Source: Paracoccus beibuensis (GTDB lineage Bacteria > Pseudomonadota > Alphaproteobacteria > Rhodobacterales > Rhodobacteraceae). From it: DNA of 64,000 nt. The stretch covers positions 186,001 through 250,000 of the forward strand of contig NZ_JAOTBD010000001.1 in the NCBI RefSeq assembly GCF_026162625.1, in the 5' to 3' direction. The notes below the pieces were generated by a model. It did no database searches and was not told the DNA's origin. It worked only from the letters and a program-made list of their open reading frames with translations. Positions 46,243 to 57,193 of the stretch are shown here, piece after piece (positions within the stretch are counted from its first letter, which is position 1; each line of letters starts with the position of its first letter). Both the position numbers and the translations under genes were made by a program.

Positions 46243-46575
46243 ATGCTGATCCTGACCTGTCCCTATTGCGGCGTCACCGCCGAGGAGACCGAGCTGCAAC
46301 CGGGCGGAGAGGCGCATCTGAAGCGCGTCGGCCCCGGAGGCACCGACGAGGAGTTCGAGGCCTACCTCTTCGACCGCAAGAACGCCAAGGGCGTGCATTT
46401 CGAACGCTGGCGTCACGCCTATGGCTGCGGCAGGTGGTTCCTGGCCGCCCGCTGCACCGCGACGCTGCAGGTCTTCGGCACCTACAAGGCGCAGAACGCG
46501 CATCCGCCGTCGGACATCGTGGACAGCATCCGCGCCGCCCGCCCCGACTGGACCCCCGACTGGACGACCACGTAA
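46243..46575 (+). CDS. soxD: Sarcosine oxidase subunit delta
   Basis: A 110-residue zinc-binding subunit. Cys6 and Cys9 (CPYC), His58 and Cys62 are the expected zinc ligands. AAGGAG precedes the ATG. soxA starts immediately after the stop. It is needed for assembly of the heterotetramer. Confidence 0.94.
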   Translation: MLILTCPYCGVTAEETELQPGGEAHLKRVGPGGTDEEFEAYLFDRKNAKGVHFERWRHAYGCGRWFLAARCTATLQVFGTYKAQNAHPPSDIVDSIRAARPDWTPDWTTT

Positions 46576-49506
46576 ATGACCCACACACCCCCCTTTCGCC
46601 TGCCGTCGGGCGGACGCCGCATCGATCGCGCCTATCAGTTGCCGTTCCGCTTCGACGGCCGCCACCTGCGCGGGTTGACCGGCGACACGCTGGCCTCGGC
46701 GCTTCTGGCCAATGGCCAGATGCTGATGGGCCGGTCCTTCAAGTATCACCGCCCGCGCGGCCCCGTCGCCTCGGGCGCCGAGGAACCGAACGCGCTTCTG
46801 GGCCTGGGCCAGGGCGGCCGGTTCGAGCCGAACCAGCGCGCCACCACCACGCCCCTGGTCGCGGGGATGGTCACCCGCAGCCAGAACTGCTGGCCGTCGC
46901 TGGACGCCGATGTCGGCGCAGTGAACAGCTTTCTGTCGCCCTTCTTCCCGGCGGGCTTCTATTACAAGACCTTCATCCACCCGCGGTCCTTCTGGAAGCA
47001 CCTGTTCGAGCCGATCATCCGCCGCAGCGCGGGCCTTGGCCGGGCGCCGACGGATGCTGATCCCGACCGGTATGAACAGGCCTACGGCTTTGCCGACACG
47101 GTCGTCGTCGGCGGCGGCATCGCCGGTCTGACCGCCGCGCGTGACGCCGCGCAGGCGGGCGGGCAGGTGCTGGTCCTGGAACAGGACAGCCTGTGGGGCG
47201 GGCGGACGCCGATCGACCACAAGGACGGGCAGGCGGCCATCGACGCGCTGCTGTCCGACCTGCGCGGGCGGCCGAACGTGACCCTGCGCCGCAACACCAT
47301 GGCCACGGGGCTTTACGACCACGGCTATCTGATCGCCCGAGAGGCGCTGGCCGATCATGATCCGAACCAGGGCATCCCCCGCCAGCGCCTGTGGCGCATC
47401 CGGGCAGGGCATGTCGTCACGGCGACGGGTGCGCTCGAGCGCCCGCTGGCCTTTGCCTGCAGCGACGTTCCGGGCGTGATGCTGGCCTCGGCCGTGCGCG
47501 ACTTCATTGCCGAATACGGGGTGGCGCCGGGGCAGCGCATCGTCGTCGTCACCAACAACGACGATGCCTATCGCACCGCTCTGGCGGCCCGGGCCGCTGG
47601 CCTTGACGTGCCGGCCATCGTCGATGCCCGCCCGGTGGCCGACGGCGATCTGCCGCGGGCGGCCCGCGATGCGGGGATCACCGTCCTGACCGGCACCGGC
47701 ATCGCCAAAGTCAAAGGCGGCCGCCATGTCGCGGGCGTCACCCTATGCGACCAGTCGGGCGAAGGCCGCGTGACGGACAGCCTGGACTGCGACGTCGTCG
47801 CCATGTCGGGCGGCTGGTCGCCGGTCGTGCACCTCTACAGCCATTGCGGCGGCAAGCTGACCTGGGACAAGGCGCAGGCGATGTTCCGTCCCGACCCGGA
47901 CCGCCCGCCCCTGGGTGCCGACGGCAAGGGCAACGTCACAGCCGTTGGCGCCGCCAGTGGCGACCTGCGCTGCGCCGGCGATCTGGAGCGGGCCGAGGGC
48001 GCGACGCAGCCGGTCTGGGTGATGCCCGCCCGCGCGCCCTACAAGCTGCGGTCGAAGATGTGGCTGGACTACCAGAATGACGTGAAGGTCACCGATGTCG
48101 AACTGGCCGCGCGCGAGGGCTATGCATCTGTCGAACATGCCAAGCGCTACACGACGCTGGGGATGGCGACGGATCAGGGCAAGCTCAGCAACATCAACGG
48201 TCTGGCGGTGCTGTCGGATGCGCTGAACCAGCCGATCGCGGCCACCGGCACGACGACCTTCCGCCCGCCCTATACGCCCCTGACCCTGGCCACCATCGCG
48301 GCCGACGCCAAGGGCGAGGCGTTCCAGCCGCTGCGCAAGACGCCGATGCATGCCTGGCACGAGGCGCACGGCGCCAGCTTCGAACCCGTCGGCCAGTGGC
48401 GCCGCCCCTATTCCTATCCAAAGGGCGCCGAGGATCGCCACATGGCCGTCGACCGCGAGATCCTGGCCGTGCGCAAGGGCGTGGGGACGCTGGACGCTTC
48501 GACCTTGGGCAAGATCGTGGTCAAGGGGCCGGATGCAGGGCGGTTCCTGGACATGCTCTATACCAACATGATGTCCACGCTACCGGCCGGCAAATGCCGT
48601 TATGGCCTGATGTGCAACGAGAACGGCTTCCTGATGGATGACGGCGTCGTCGCCCGCCTGTCCGACGACACCTGGCTTTGCCACACCACCACCGGCGGAG
48701 CCGACCGCATCCACGGGCACATGGAAGACTGGCTGCAATGCGAATGGTGGGACTGGCAGGTCTATACCGCCAACCTGACCGAGCAATATGCCCAGATCGC
48801 CGTCGCCGGCCCGCAGGCGCGGACGCTGCTGGAACGTCTTGGCGGAAGCATCGACCTGTCGCAGGCCGCTCTGCCCTTCATGCAATGGGCCGAGGGCGAC
48901 ATCGCAGGCATCCCCGCCCGCGTCTTCCGCATCAGCTTCTCGGGCGAGCTCAGCTACGAGATCGCGGTTCCCGCGGGACGCGGGCTGGAGCTGTGGGAGC
49001 GTCTGCACGAGATCGGCCAGGACCTGGGCATCACCCCCTATGGCACCGAGGCGATGCACGTGATGCGCGCCGAGAAGGGCTTCATCATGATCGGCGACGA
49101 GACAGACGGGACCGTGATCCCGCAGGACCTCAGCCTTGGTTGGGCGATATCAAAGAAGAAGGCCGACTATATTGGCAAGCGCGCGCAGCGGCGCCTGCAC
49201 ATGGTCGACGGTAAGCGCTGGCGGCTGGTCGGGTTGGAAAGCGTCGACGGGCAGGTGCTGCCCGACGGGGCCTATGCCGTGGCAGAAGGTGTGAACCCCA
49301 ACGGCCAGCGCAACGTGCAGGGCCGTGTCACCTCCAGCTATCACTCGCCGACGCTGGGGCGGCCCATCGCCATGGGCCTTGTGCGCCACGGTCCCGAGCG
49401 CATGGGGCAGGTGCTGGATTTCCCCATGCCCTCGGGCCAGGTGATGCAGGCGCGGATTGTCGATCCCGTCTTCTACGACAAGGAAGGGAGCCGCCTGAAT
49501 GGCTGA
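46576..49506 (+). CDS. soxA: Sarcosine oxidase subunit alpha
   Basis: A 976-residue subunit. The N-terminus (about 20-100) resembles a 2Fe-2S ferredoxin-like domain as in the family; VVVGGGIAGLTAARD at about 176-190 is the dinucleotide-binding region; the C-terminal third is an aminomethyltransferase (GcvT-like) tetrahydrofolate domain (LCHTTTGGADRIHGHME, partly shown). The length is normal. It starts directly after soxD and overlaps soxG by eight bases. Confidence 0.95.
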   Translation: MTHTPPFRLPSGGRRIDRAYQLPFRFDGRHLRGLTGDTLASALLANGQMLMGRSFKYHRPRGPVASGAEEPNALLGLGQGGRFEPNQRATTTPLVAGMVTRSQNCWPSLDADVGAVNSFLSPFFPAGFYYKTFIHPRSFWKHLFEPIIRRSAGLGRAPTDADPDRYEQAYGFADTVVVGGGIAGLTAARDAAQAGGQVLVLEQDSLWGGRTPIDHKDGQAAIDALLSDLRGRPNVTLRRNTMATGLYDHGYLIAREALADHDPNQGIPRQRLWRIRAGHVVTATGALERPLAFACSDVPGVMLASAVRDFIAEYGVAPGQRIVVVTNNDDAYRTALAARAAGLDVPAIVDARPVADGDLPRAARDAGITVLTGTGIAKVKGGRHVAGVTLCDQSGEGRVTDSLDCDVVAMSGGWSPVVHLYSHCGGKLTWDKAQAMFRPDPDRPPLGADGKGNVTAVGAASGDLRCAGDLERAEGATQPVWVMPARAPYKLRSKMWLDYQNDVKVTDVELAAREGYASVEHAKRYTTLGMATDQGKLSNINGLAVLSDALNQPIAATGTTTFRPPYTPLTLATIAADAKGEAFQPLRKTPMHAWHEAHGASFEPVGQWRRPYSYPKGAEDRHMAVDREILAVRKGVGTLDASTLGKIVVKGPDAGRFLDMLYTNMMSTLPAGKCRYGLMCNENGFLMDDGVVARLSDDTWLCHTTTGGADRIHGHMEDWLQCEWWDWQVYTANLTEQYAQIAVAGPQARTLLERLGGSIDLSQAALPFMQWAEGDIAGIPARVFRISFSGELSYEIAVPAGRGLELWERLHEIGQDLGITPYGTEAMHVMRAEKGFIMIGDETDGTVIPQDLSLGWAISKKKADYIGKRAQRRLHMVDGKRWRLVGLESVDGQVLPDGAYAVAEGVNPNGQRNVQGRVTSSYHSPTLGRPIAMGLVRHGPERMGQVLDFPMPSGQVMQARIVDPVFYDKEGSRLNG

Positions 49507-50017
49507 CGCACTGGCCGCCATCGCCCGCGTTCCGGGGCTTGGCATGATCACGATCCGCGCTGACCTGTCGCGCGCAGGCGACGCCTTGGCCGAGGCCACG
49601 GGCCTTGCCATTCCCGACGTCGCCGGCATCACCACCGACGGCAGCCGCAGCCTGGGCTGGATGTCGCCGGACGAGCTGCTGCTGATCCTCCCCGAGGCCG
49701 AGCGTGCCGACGCGCAGGACGCGCTGACCCAGGCGCTGATGGGTGACCACGGGCTTGTCGTCGACGTGTCGGACGCCCGCGCGGTCTTCGACGTGACCGG
49801 GCCCCATGCCGCCGACATCATCGCCAAGCTGGCCCCGGTCGATGCGCTGGCGCTGCGGCAGGGCCAGCTGCGCCGCACCCGCGTGGCGCAGACCGCCGCC
49901 GCAATCTGGCGAATTCCCGGCGGCTTCCGCGTCATCGGCTTCCGCTCGACCGCCGACTATCTGGGCCTGATCCTGACCAACGCGGCGCTGCCGGGCAGCC
50001 AGCTGGCCCCGCGCTGA
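49499..50017 (+). CDS. soxG: Sarcosine oxidase subunit gamma
   Basis: A 172-residue gamma subunit (ITIRADLSRAGDALAEATG...) of the family that packs against the alpha and beta subunits in the tetramer. It overlaps soxA by eight bases, which indicates coupled translation. A GC hairpin follows. Confidence 0.93.
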   Translation: MADALAAIARVPGLGMITIRADLSRAGDALAEATGLAIPDVAGITTDGSRSLGWMSPDELLLILPEAERADAQDALTQALMGDHGLVVDVSDARAVFDVTGPHAADIIAKLAPVDALALRQGQLRRTRVAQTAAAIWRIPGGFRVIGFRSTADYLGLILTNAALPGSQLAPR

Positions 50018-50057
50018 GTTCGTCCGGGCATCGAGGCAACTGGCCAAGGGTCGGTAA

Positions 50058-50080
50058 GGGGGCAGACGGCCCCCTCTCTC
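50058..50080 (+). terminator. Weak terminator after soxG
   Basis: GGGGGC (50058-50063), AGACG loop, GCCCCC (50069-50074), followed by TCTCTC. It could end the sox transcript, though the tail is not a pure T-run. Confidence 0.45.
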
Positions 50081-50180
50081 GCCTGCGCACCGGAACCGCA
50101 CCCGACCCCTTGCGTTGAACGGGCGAATGCGCGACCGTGCGCCGCGACCGCAGACCCAACCCTTTCGAAAGGACAGGAAA

Positions 50181-50780
50181 ATGGCCTTCACCCTTCCCGA
50201 TCTTCCCTATTCGCACGACGCTCTGGAAGCCGCTGGGATGTCGCGCGAGACGCTGGAATACCACCACGACAAGCACCACAACGCGTATGTCACCAAGCTG
50301 AACGAGCTGGTCGCCGGGACCGAATGGGACGGCAAGTCGCTGGAAGACATCGTCAAGGGCACCTATCAGAAGGGCGCCGTGGCGCAGAACGGCATCTTCA
50401 ACAATGCCAGCCAGCACTGGAACCACACGCAGTTCTGGGAAATGATGTCGCCGAACTCGGGCGCGATGCCGTCGGAACTTGAATCGGCCATCAAGGACAG
50501 CTTCGGTTCGGTCGAGGATTTCAAGAAGAAGTTCTCGGATGCCGGCGCGGCGCAATTCGGGTCGGGCTGGGTCTGGCTGGTCAAGAACTCTGACGGCGGG
50601 CTCGAAGTCACCAAGACCGAGAACGGCGTCAACCCGCTCTGCTTCGGCCAGACTGCGCTTCTTGGCTGCGACGTGTGGGAGCACAGCTACTACATCGACT
50701 TCCGCAACGCCCGGCCGAAATACCTGGAAAACTTCCTCGACAAGCTGGTGAACTGGGAAAACGTGGCCTCGCGCCTCTGA
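50181..50780 (+). CDS. sodB: Superoxide dismutase, Fe/Mn family
   Basis: A 199-residue enzyme. Metal ligands are His28, His82, Asp164 and His168 (LEYHHDKHH, QHWNH, DVWEHSYY). Gln78 in SQHWNH and GSGWVWLV are of the iron type, though cambialistic use is possible. It detoxifies cytoplasmic superoxide. The ATG at 50181 has AAAGGAC upstream; earlier in-frame residues are not family-like. A terminator follows. Confidence 0.96.
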   Translation: MAFTLPDLPYSHDALEAAGMSRETLEYHHDKHHNAYVTKLNELVAGTEWDGKSLEDIVKGTYQKGAVAQNGIFNNASQHWNHTQFWEMMSPNSGAMPSELESAIKDSFGSVEDFKKKFSDAGAAQFGSGWVWLVKNSDGGLEVTKTENGVNPLCFGQTALLGCDVWEHSYYIDFRNARPKYLENFLDKLVNWENVASRL

Positions 50781-50801
50781 TTCTTCAGCCCGCCGCATCA
50801 A

Positions 50802-50827
50802 GGCCCGCCGATCCGGCGGGCCTTTCT
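50802..50827 (+). terminator. Intrinsic terminator of sodB
   Basis: GGCCCGCCG (50802-50810), ATC loop, CGGCGGGCC (50814-50822) followed by TTTCT. The stem is 9 bp and perfect. Confidence 0.85.
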
Positions 50828-50999
50828 CGTGGCCGTTGACAGCCCCCGACAGGTGCCCTTAACGTTTCCCCGTCTGAAACAGGTCAGGCTCGGGACGGTT
50901 GGCCCGGCCCCCGCATCGCGGGTCCTTCCGTCGCCACGGCGACGGCCCAAGACTGTCGGCGGTCCGCATGTCGCGGACCGGATGGAAAAGGGCACGGAC

Positions 51000-51422
51000 A
51001 TGAAACCACGCATATCGGTCATCACTCTGGGCGTCGCTGACCTGCAGCGGTCGCTGGCCTTCTATCGCGACGGGCTTGGCCTGCCGACAGTGGGGATCGT
51101 CGGGCAGGAGTTCGACCACGGCGCCGTCGCGTTCTTCGACCTGTCGGGCGGGCTCAAGCTGGCGCTGTGGGCGCAGGCAGACATTGCCCATGACACGGGC
51201 GTGCCGCAGGGGCCCGCAGATCCGACCCGCTTCACCATCGGTCACAACGTCGGCAGCAGGTCTGACGTCGATGCCGTCATGGCGCAAGCCAGTCGGGCAG
51301 GCGCCCGGATCGTCAAGACGGCGCGGGACACGTTCTATGGCGGCTATGCAGGCTATTTCAGCGACCCGGACGGCCACCTGTGGGAGGTGGTCTGGAACCC
51401 GGCCCTTCTGCCCGAAGACTGA
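51000..51422 (+). CDS. VOC-family (glyoxalase-like) protein
   Basis: A 140-residue protein with the paired beta-alpha-beta-beta-beta units of the vicinal oxygen chelate fold: ITLGVADLQRSLAFYRDGLG and GYFSDPDGHLWEVVW (first partly shown). His and Glu are placed as in metal-dependent members. Substrate unknown. AAGGG fits ATG 51000; the earlier open frame is not family-like. Confidence 0.85.
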   Translation: MKPRISVITLGVADLQRSLAFYRDGLGLPTVGIVGQEFDHGAVAFFDLSGGLKLALWAQADIAHDTGVPQGPADPTRFTIGHNVGSRSDVDAVMAQASRAGARIVKTARDTFYGGYAGYFSDPDGHLWEVVWNPALLPED

Positions 51423-51530
51423 GCGCCAGGCACGCTTGTCACAGCCGCAGGGCAAGCCGTTCCCGGCATTGGCTTTCCGCGCCGTGCCGGTATAAGACCG
51501 TGGCAACGGAACTTTGACCTGAAGGCGGCC

Positions 51531-52190
51531 ATGGCCAACCAGAACGACAGCTTCATCGACGAGGTGACCGAGGAACTGCGCCGCGACCGGCTTGCTGGCG
51601 CGATGCGCCGCTATGGCTGGATCGGGATTCTTCTGATCGTGCTGATCGTCGGCGGGGCTGCGTGGCGCGAATACAGCCTGGCGCAGGACCGCGCCGCCGC
51701 CGAAGCCTGGGGCGACGCCATCCTGGCCGGCGACGACCCGGCCGCGATTCTGGCGGTCGACCCGCAAGGGTCCACCGGGCGCGAGGCGCTGGCGGGACTT
51801 TTGGCCGCCGGCGAGTACGCCCAGGCCGGCGACGATGCGGCTGCGGCCGAGGCGTTGAGCGGCGTCACCGACGTGGCCGAACGTGGCGTCCTGATCGAGC
51901 TGGCGCAGCTGAAGCTGGTGATGCTGAACGGTCCTGACATGGACCCGTCCGAACGTGACGCCGTCCTGACGCGCCTGTCGCGCGCCGGTGCGCCGTTCGA
52001 GCTGCTGGCGCTGGAACAGAAGGCCGTGGCCCTGGTCGATGCCGGCCGGTCCGAGGACGCGATGTCGCTGATCCGGCAGATCCAGCAGAAGGACGGGCTC
52101 AGCGAAGCCTTGCGTCGCCGCCTGTCCGAGATGATGATCGCGCTCGGCGCCGACCCGGAACCCGCCGACATGCTGGACGCCACGAACTGA
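51531..52190 (+). CDS. YfgM-like tetratricopeptide membrane protein
   Basis: A 219-residue protein with a short cytoplasmic start (FIDEVTEELRRDR), one membrane helix at about 28-46, and a periplasmic helical domain (LAGLLAAGEYAQAGDDA). It matches the YfgM/Tetratricopeptide_2 family. In E. coli YfgM is located at the Sec translocon with PpiD, upstream of bamB and der, exactly as here. Confidence 0.88.
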   Translation: MANQNDSFIDEVTEELRRDRLAGAMRRYGWIGILLIVLIVGGAAWREYSLAQDRAAAEAWGDAILAGDDPAAILAVDPQGSTGREALAGLLAAGEYAQAGDDAAAAEALSGVTDVAERGVLIELAQLKLVMLNGPDMDPSERDAVLTRLSRAGAPFELLALEQKAVALVDAGRSEDAMSLIRQIQQKDGLSEALRRRLSEMMIALGADPEPADMLDATN

Positions 52191-52215
52191 CGAACGACTG
52201 AGGGGAGAGGCCGGG

Positions 52216-53541
52216 ATGACCGCCACGCTGCGACTGACCTTGGCGATTGCCGCCGGACTGGGGCTTTCGGCCTGCGGAAACCGCGACGTGATCCTGCCCG
52301 GAGAGCGTCTTGACCCGCTGGCGGTGACCTCGCCCGATGGCCCCGCGGCCGAGGGGCCGGCCGGCATCACCGGCACCGCCCTGTCGCTGGCAGCGCCGGT
52401 CTCGAACGCCGAATGGACCCATCGCGGCGGCAATGCCGCCCATGCGCCGGGCCATGTACAGCTGGCCCCGTCCTTAGGCCGGCTCTGGTCGGTGCCGATC
52501 GGGCAGGGGGAAACACGCCGCCACCGCATCACGTCGGATCCGGTCGTGGCGGCAGGGCGCATCTTCACGCTGGACAGCCGGGCGCGGGTGACGGCAACGG
52601 CCCCCACCGGCGGACGCGCATGGTCGGTCGACATCACGCCGGTGCAGGAAAATCCCGACAGCGCCTCGGGCGGCGGGCTGGCATACGAAGGTGGGCGCGT
52701 CTTTGCCACAACCGGCTTTGGCGAACTGGTCGCGCTGGACGCGGCCTCGGGCGCGGTGCTTTGGCGGCAGCGCGTCGGTGCGCCGATCAGCGGCGGTCCG
52801 GCGGTGCAGGACGGCGTCGTCTATGTCGCGGACACGAACTCGGTCGGATGGGCGGTGCGCGCCAGCGACGGGCGCGTGCTGTGGCAGACCTCCGGCGCGC
52901 CGTCGGGATCCGGCGTCATGGGCGTGTCGGTCCCGGCGGTGCAAGGCAACACGGTGATCTTTCCCTTCGCGTCCGGCCAGATGCTTGCCGTAGACCGGGA
53001 AACGGGCCTCACCACCTGGGCCAACCAGATCGCCGGCACCCGGACCGGGCGCAGCATGGCGATCATCCGCGACGTGACCGGCGACCCGGTCATCACCGGG
53101 GGCCGGGTCTACGCCGCGACCTCGTCGGGGCGCATGGATGCGGTCGAACTGGCCACGGGCCTGCAGGATTGGGCCGCCGACGAAGGCGCGACCAGCCCCG
53201 TGGTCGTGGCGGGCGGATCGGTCTTCTCGGTCAACGACCAGGGGCAGCTGGTGCGGCTGGACGCGGTCACGGGCGGCGTCTTCTGGCGCCAGCCGCTGCC
53301 GTTCTTCACGACCGAGCGTACGCGCAAGCAGAGCCAGATCTACGCGCATTACGGGCCGATCCTGGCCGGCGGGCGCTTGCATGTCGCCTCATCCGATGGC
53401 ATGTTACGCAGCTTCGATCCCGCCACCGGCGCGTTGGTCGGGCAGGCGCAGATCCCCGGAGGGGCTGCCTCGGCCCCCGTCGTCGCCGGTCAAACCCTTT
53501 ACGTCGTTGCGCGCAACGGCCAGTTGCATGCGTTCAGATGA
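52216..53541 (+). CDS. bamB: Outer-membrane assembly lipoprotein BamB
   Basis: A 441-residue lipoprotein with a signal peptide and lipobox LSAC (Cys at residue 21), followed by PQQ-like repeats of a beta-propeller (motifs such as [15 protein letters not shown] and LATGLQDW). It is part of the BAM complex. It is longer than E. coli BamB because of an N-terminal linker. Its stop overlaps the der ATG. Confidence 0.9.
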   Translation: MTATLRLTLAIAAGLGLSACGNRDVILPGERLDPLAVTSPDGPAAEGPAGITGTALSLAAPVSNAEWTHRGGNAAHAPGHVQLAPSLGRLWSVPIGQGETRRHRITSDPVVAAGRIFTLDSRARVTATAPTGGRAWSVDITPVQENPDSASGGGLAYEGGRVFATTGFGELVALDAASGAVLWRQRVGAPISGGPAVQDGVVYVADTNSVGWAVRASDGRVLWQTSGAPSGSGVMGVSVPAVQGNTVIFPFASGQMLAVDRETGLTTWANQIAGTRTGRSMAIIRDVTGDPVITGGRVYAATSSGRMDAVELATGLQDWAADEGATSPVVVAGGSVFSVNDQGQLVRLDAVTGGVFWRQPLPFFTTERTRKQSQIYAHYGPILAGGRLHVASSDGMLRSFDPATGALVGQAQIPGGAASAPVVAGQTLYVVARNGQLHAFR

Positions 53542-55022
53542 CCTTCACACTCGCCATCGTCGGGCGGCCCAACGTGGGCAAGTCCACACTTTTCAATCGT
53601 CTTGTCGGCAAGAAGCTTGCGCTGGTCGATGACCAGCCGGGCGTGACCCGCGACCTGCGCGAAGGCGCGGGACGGTTGGGCGACCTGCGCTTTGTCGTGA
53701 TCGACAGTGCCGGCCTGGAAATGGCCGACGACGACAGCCTTCAAGGCCGCATGCGCCGCCTGACCGAACGCGCGGTGGACGAGGCCGACATCTGCCTCTT
53801 CGTGGTCGATGCGCGGGTCGGTGTGACCGCAGCCGACGAGTATTTTGCCGAGATCCTGCGCCGCCGCGCAAAACACGTGATCCTGGCCGCCAACAAGTCC
53901 GAGGGTCGCGCCGGAGAGGCCGGTGCGATGGAAGCCTATGCCCTTGGCCTTGGTGAGCCCATTCGCATTTCGGCCGAGCATGGCGAGGGAATGGACGACC
54001 TTTACCGCCTGCTGGTGCCCCTAGCCGATCAGATCGAGGCCGACCGCCCCGCGCCCGTCGAGGCCGTGACCGACATCGACCTTTCGGACGAGGATGCCGA
54101 AAGTGGCGAGGGCGAAGAGGATTGGCGCCCGTCCGAGGATCGCCCCCTGCAGCTGGCCGTGATCGGCCGCCCGAATGCCGGCAAGTCGACGTTGATCAAC
54201 AAGATCCTGGGCGAGGACCGACTGCTGACGGGTCCCGAGGCCGGGATCACTCGCGATTCGATCAGCGTGACGACCCGCTTCATGGACACGCCAATGCGGA
54301 TCTTCGACACGGCGGGCATGCGCAAGCGTGCCAAGGTCACCGACAAGTTGGAGAAGCTGTCGGTCGCCGACGGGTTGCGCGCCGTCCGCTTCGCTGAGGT
54401 TGTCGTCGTCCTTCTGGACGTCGAGATCCCGTTCGAGCAGCAGGACCTGCGCATTGCCGACTTCGCGGAAACCGAGGGCCGCGCGGTCGTCGTTGCCGCC
54501 AACAAGTGGGACTTGGAAGAGGAAAAGCCGCAGAAGTTGAACGAACTGCGCGCGAATTTCGAGAAGCTGCTGCCGCAGCTGAAGGGCGCACCGCTGGTCA
54601 CGGTGTCCGCACGCACCGGCAAGGGTCTGGACCGGCTGCATAACGCGATCCTCAAGGCGCACGAGGTCTGGAACCGCCGCGTGTCGACGGCCAAGCTGAA
54701 CCAGTGGCTGGGCGCCATGACCGAAAGCCACCCACCCCCCGCACCGGGCGGGCGCCGCATCCGGCTGCGCTACATGACCCAGGTGAAAACCAGGCCGCCC
54801 GCGTTCATCGTCAAGGCGACGCACACCGACAAAATCCCCGACAGCTATCAGCGCTACCTGATCAACGGGCTGCGGGCGGATTTCGACATGCCCGGCACGC
54901 CGATCCGGCTGTTCTTCCGCGACCAGGGGGGCGACAACCCCTACAAGGCGAAGGCCACGAGGATCGTGCAGTCGGGCGCCCTGTCCAAGCACAAGGTGCG
55001 GCAGAAACCGAAGGGCAGCTAA
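53538..55022 (+). CDS. der: Ribosome-associated GTPase Der (EngA)
   Basis: A 494-residue double GTPase. G1 motifs GRPNVGKST (about 9-17) and GRPNAGKST (about 212-220) mark the two domains, followed by a C-terminal KH-like domain. It acts in late 50S assembly. The start overlaps bamB in an ATGA, so the yfgM-bamB-der order is conserved. It converges on the membrane-protein gene with a 4-base overlap. Confidence 0.97.
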   Translation: MTFTLAIVGRPNVGKSTLFNRLVGKKLALVDDQPGVTRDLREGAGRLGDLRFVVIDSAGLEMADDDSLQGRMRRLTERAVDEADICLFVVDARVGVTAADEYFAEILRRRAKHVILAANKSEGRAGEAGAMEAYALGLGEPIRISAEHGEGMDDLYRLLVPLADQIEADRPAPVEAVTDIDLSDEDAESGEGEEDWRPSEDRPLQLAVIGRPNAGKSTLINKILGEDRLLTGPEAGITRDSISVTTRFMDTPMRIFDTAGMRKRAKVTDKLEKLSVADGLRAVRFAEVVVVLLDVEIPFEQQDLRIADFAETEGRAVVVAANKWDLEEEKPQKLNELRANFEKLLPQLKGAPLVTVSARTGKGLDRLHNAILKAHEVWNRRVSTAKLNQWLGAMTESHPPPAPGGRRIRLRYMTQVKTRPPAFIVKATHTDKIPDSYQRYLINGLRADFDMPGTPIRLFFRDQGGDNPYKAKATRIVQSGALSKHKVRQKPKGS

Positions 55023-55756
55023 CTGGCGGCGCGGACCAGCACCGTCGCCATGCCAGAGATCCCCAGGATCGCCGCCAGCGCGATCATGGGGTCGCTGCCC
55101 ATCGTGGTGACCGCAAGTCCGCAGAACGCCCAGATCAGCGCCAGAGAGTAGCCGACGCTGGATCCGATCCAGATCTGGGCCACCATCCCGATGGCCGCGC
55201 CCGGCAGGATGGCCAGCGCCGAAAGCGCCTGGATCGGCAGCTTGTCCGCCGCCAGCCCCGCCAGCGTCGCCGAGAAGACCGCGGTCGACCACCCCGCCAG
55301 AAAGCCGATCGCGGGCCGGTGGTGCCCTGCAGCGCGTCCCGCTGCAATGATGGCGCACAGCGCCCCCAGGGCGGCGACCGCCGTCAGCAGGAACGGGTTT
55401 CTCAGCAGCCAGGGCAGGGCCGTCGCTGCCAGCACGGCGATGCTCATCAGGGGCCAGATACGGGGCAGGTCGCCTCGCTCGACGATGTCATCCGAGGGAT
55501 CGATGAACTGTCCCGCCGCATCCAGCAGCACCATCGCCCAGATCGACGCCAGCAGGGCCCACATCACGATGTTCACGGGGTCGAGATACAGTTCCGGTAT
55601 CTGTCCGGGCGCGCTGATGGTGATCTGCGGCGGCGGAGGCAGCAGCGGCCCCGACAGGCGGGCGCTGTCGTGGGTGACGGGGATGGCGTGGCCGATCCCG
55701 GCGATCACGAAGATCACCGAGGCCGCCACATGTACAACTGTCCCGCGCCTGATCAT
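55019..55756 (-). CDS. Polytopic membrane protein of unknown function
   Basis: A 245-residue protein with about seven hydrophobic segments (for example [31 protein letters not shown], and a C-terminal [12 protein letters not shown]). Between the first two there is a periplasmic loop with a proline run (LLPPPPQ). I do not recognise the family. It ends in a 4-base overlap with the convergent der gene and lies 52 bases downstream of serS. Confidence 0.75.
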   Translation of the reverse strand: MIRRGTVVHVAASVIFVIAGIGHAIPVTHDSARLSGPLLPPPPQITISAPGQIPELYLDPVNIVMWALLASIWAMVLLDAAGQFIDPSDDIVERGDLPRIWPLMSIAVLAATALPWLLRNPFLLTAVAALGALCAIIAAGRAAGHHRPAIGFLAGWSTAVFSATLAGLAADKLPIQALSALAILPGAAIGMVAQIWIGSSVGYSLALIWAFCGLAVTTMGSDPMIALAAILGISGMATVLVRAAS

Positions 55757-55808
55757 GCAGGCAAACGCGCCGTCGGGTGCGCCAGTTTCCGCCGTGCTGC
55801 AGAACGGT

Positions 55809-57101
55809 TCAGGACAGCGTTCCCTTTGCCGTCAGCCGCGTCGCGCCGCCCAGATACCTGTGCAGGGCCTGGGGCAGCACGACCGAACCGTCGACCTGCT
55901 GGCCGTTTTCCAGAATCGCGATCAGCGCGCGTCCGACGGCCAGCCCGGACCCGTTCAGCGTATGCACGAATTCCGGCTTGCCGCCGCCCTCGAGGCGATA
56001 GCGCGCGTTCATGCGTCGCGCCTGGTAATCGCCGCAATAGCTGACGCTGCTGATCTCGCGATAGCGGTCCTGGCCGGGCAGCCACACCTCGAGGTCGTGG
56101 GTGATCCGCGCGCCCGCGCCCATGTCGCCGGTACACAGCACGACGGTCCGGTAGGGCAGGTCCAGCGCTTCCAGAACGGCTTCGGCGCAGCGGGTCATCC
56201 GCTCATGTTCGGCCAGGCCGCTGTCGGCGTCGGTGATGGACACCATCTCGACCTTCTCGAACTGGTGCTGGCGCAGCATCCCGGCGGTGTCGCGGCCCGC
56301 GCTGCCGGCCTCGGACCGGAAGCACTGACTGTGCGCGACCATCCGGCGGGGCAGGCTGGCGTGATCGACAAGGTCGCCATGCACCGTGTTGGTCAGCGTC
56401 ACCTCGGACGTGGGGATCAGCCAGTACCCCTCGCGGGTCAGATAGCTGTCCTCGCCGAACTTGGGCAGTTGACCGGTGCCCAGCATCATGTCCTCCAGCA
56501 CGAGGACCGGGGTCCAGGTCTCCTCCAGCCCGTGCTGGTCGATGTGCAGGTCGATCATGAATTGCGCCAGCGCCCGGTGGATGCGGGCGACCGCGCCCTT
56601 CAGCACGACGAAGCGGCTGCCCGACAGCTTGGCGCCCGTTTCGAAATCCATGCCGGGCTTGACGCCCGCTATGTCGAAATGCTCTTGCGGATGGAAGTCG
56701 AAGCCGGGCGGGGTGCCCCAGCGCCGCAGCTCGACATTGTCGTCTTCATCCTTGCCATCAGGCACGATTTCCAGCGGCAGGTTCGGGATGCCCATCAGCA
56801 GGTCGCGCAACTGCGCATCCAGATCGGCGGCCTCGGCGTGCATGGCGGCGATGTCGGACTTGGTCTGCGCGACCAGCGCGCGAAGTCGCTCGAACTGGGC
56901 GTCGTCTCCGCGGGCCTTGGCGGCACCGACCTCCTTGCTGGCCTTGTTCTGGTCCGCCTGCGCGGTTTCGGCGGCGCTGATCCGCGCGCGACGGTCGCTG
57001 TCCAGCGACAGGATCTGCGAGGTCAGGCCGTGCAGCCCACGCCGGTTCAGCGCCTGTTCGAAGGCCTCGGGGTTGTCACGGATCGCACGGATGTCATGCA
57101 T
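55809..57101 (-). CDS. serS: Seryl-tRNA synthetase
   Basis: A 430-residue class II synthetase. An N-terminal coiled-coil arm (about 30-100) binds the long variable arm of tRNA-Ser; the catalytic core has motif 2 ([21 protein letters not shown] partly shown) and motif 3 ([17 protein letters not shown]). Length and start are normal. Confidence 0.97.
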   Translation of the reverse strand: MHDIRAIRDNPEAFEQALNRRGLHGLTSQILSLDSDRRARISAAETAQADQNKASKEVGAAKARGDDAQFERLRALVAQTKSDIAAMHAEAADLDAQLRDLLMGIPNLPLEIVPDGKDEDDNVELRRWGTPPGFDFHPQEHFDIAGVKPGMDFETGAKLSGSRFVVLKGAVARIHRALAQFMIDLHIDQHGLEETWTPVLVLEDMMLGTGQLPKFGEDSYLTREGYWLIPTSEVTLTNTVHGDLVDHASLPRRMVAHSQCFRSEAGSAGRDTAGMLRQHQFEKVEMVSITDADSGLAEHERMTRCAEAVLEALDLPYRTVVLCTGDMGAGARITHDLEVWLPGQDRYREISSVSYCGDYQARRMNARYRLEGGGKPEFVHTLNGSGLAVGRALIAILENGQQVDGSVVLPQALHRYLGGATRLTAKGTLS

Positions 57102-57193
57102 GGCGGCACCTTCGCAATTTGCATCGCCGCTTGCCTAGCGCAAGGACGCGCCCGACAAAAGCCCGCCGCATCTTCCCCGCGCGATAATCGTCG

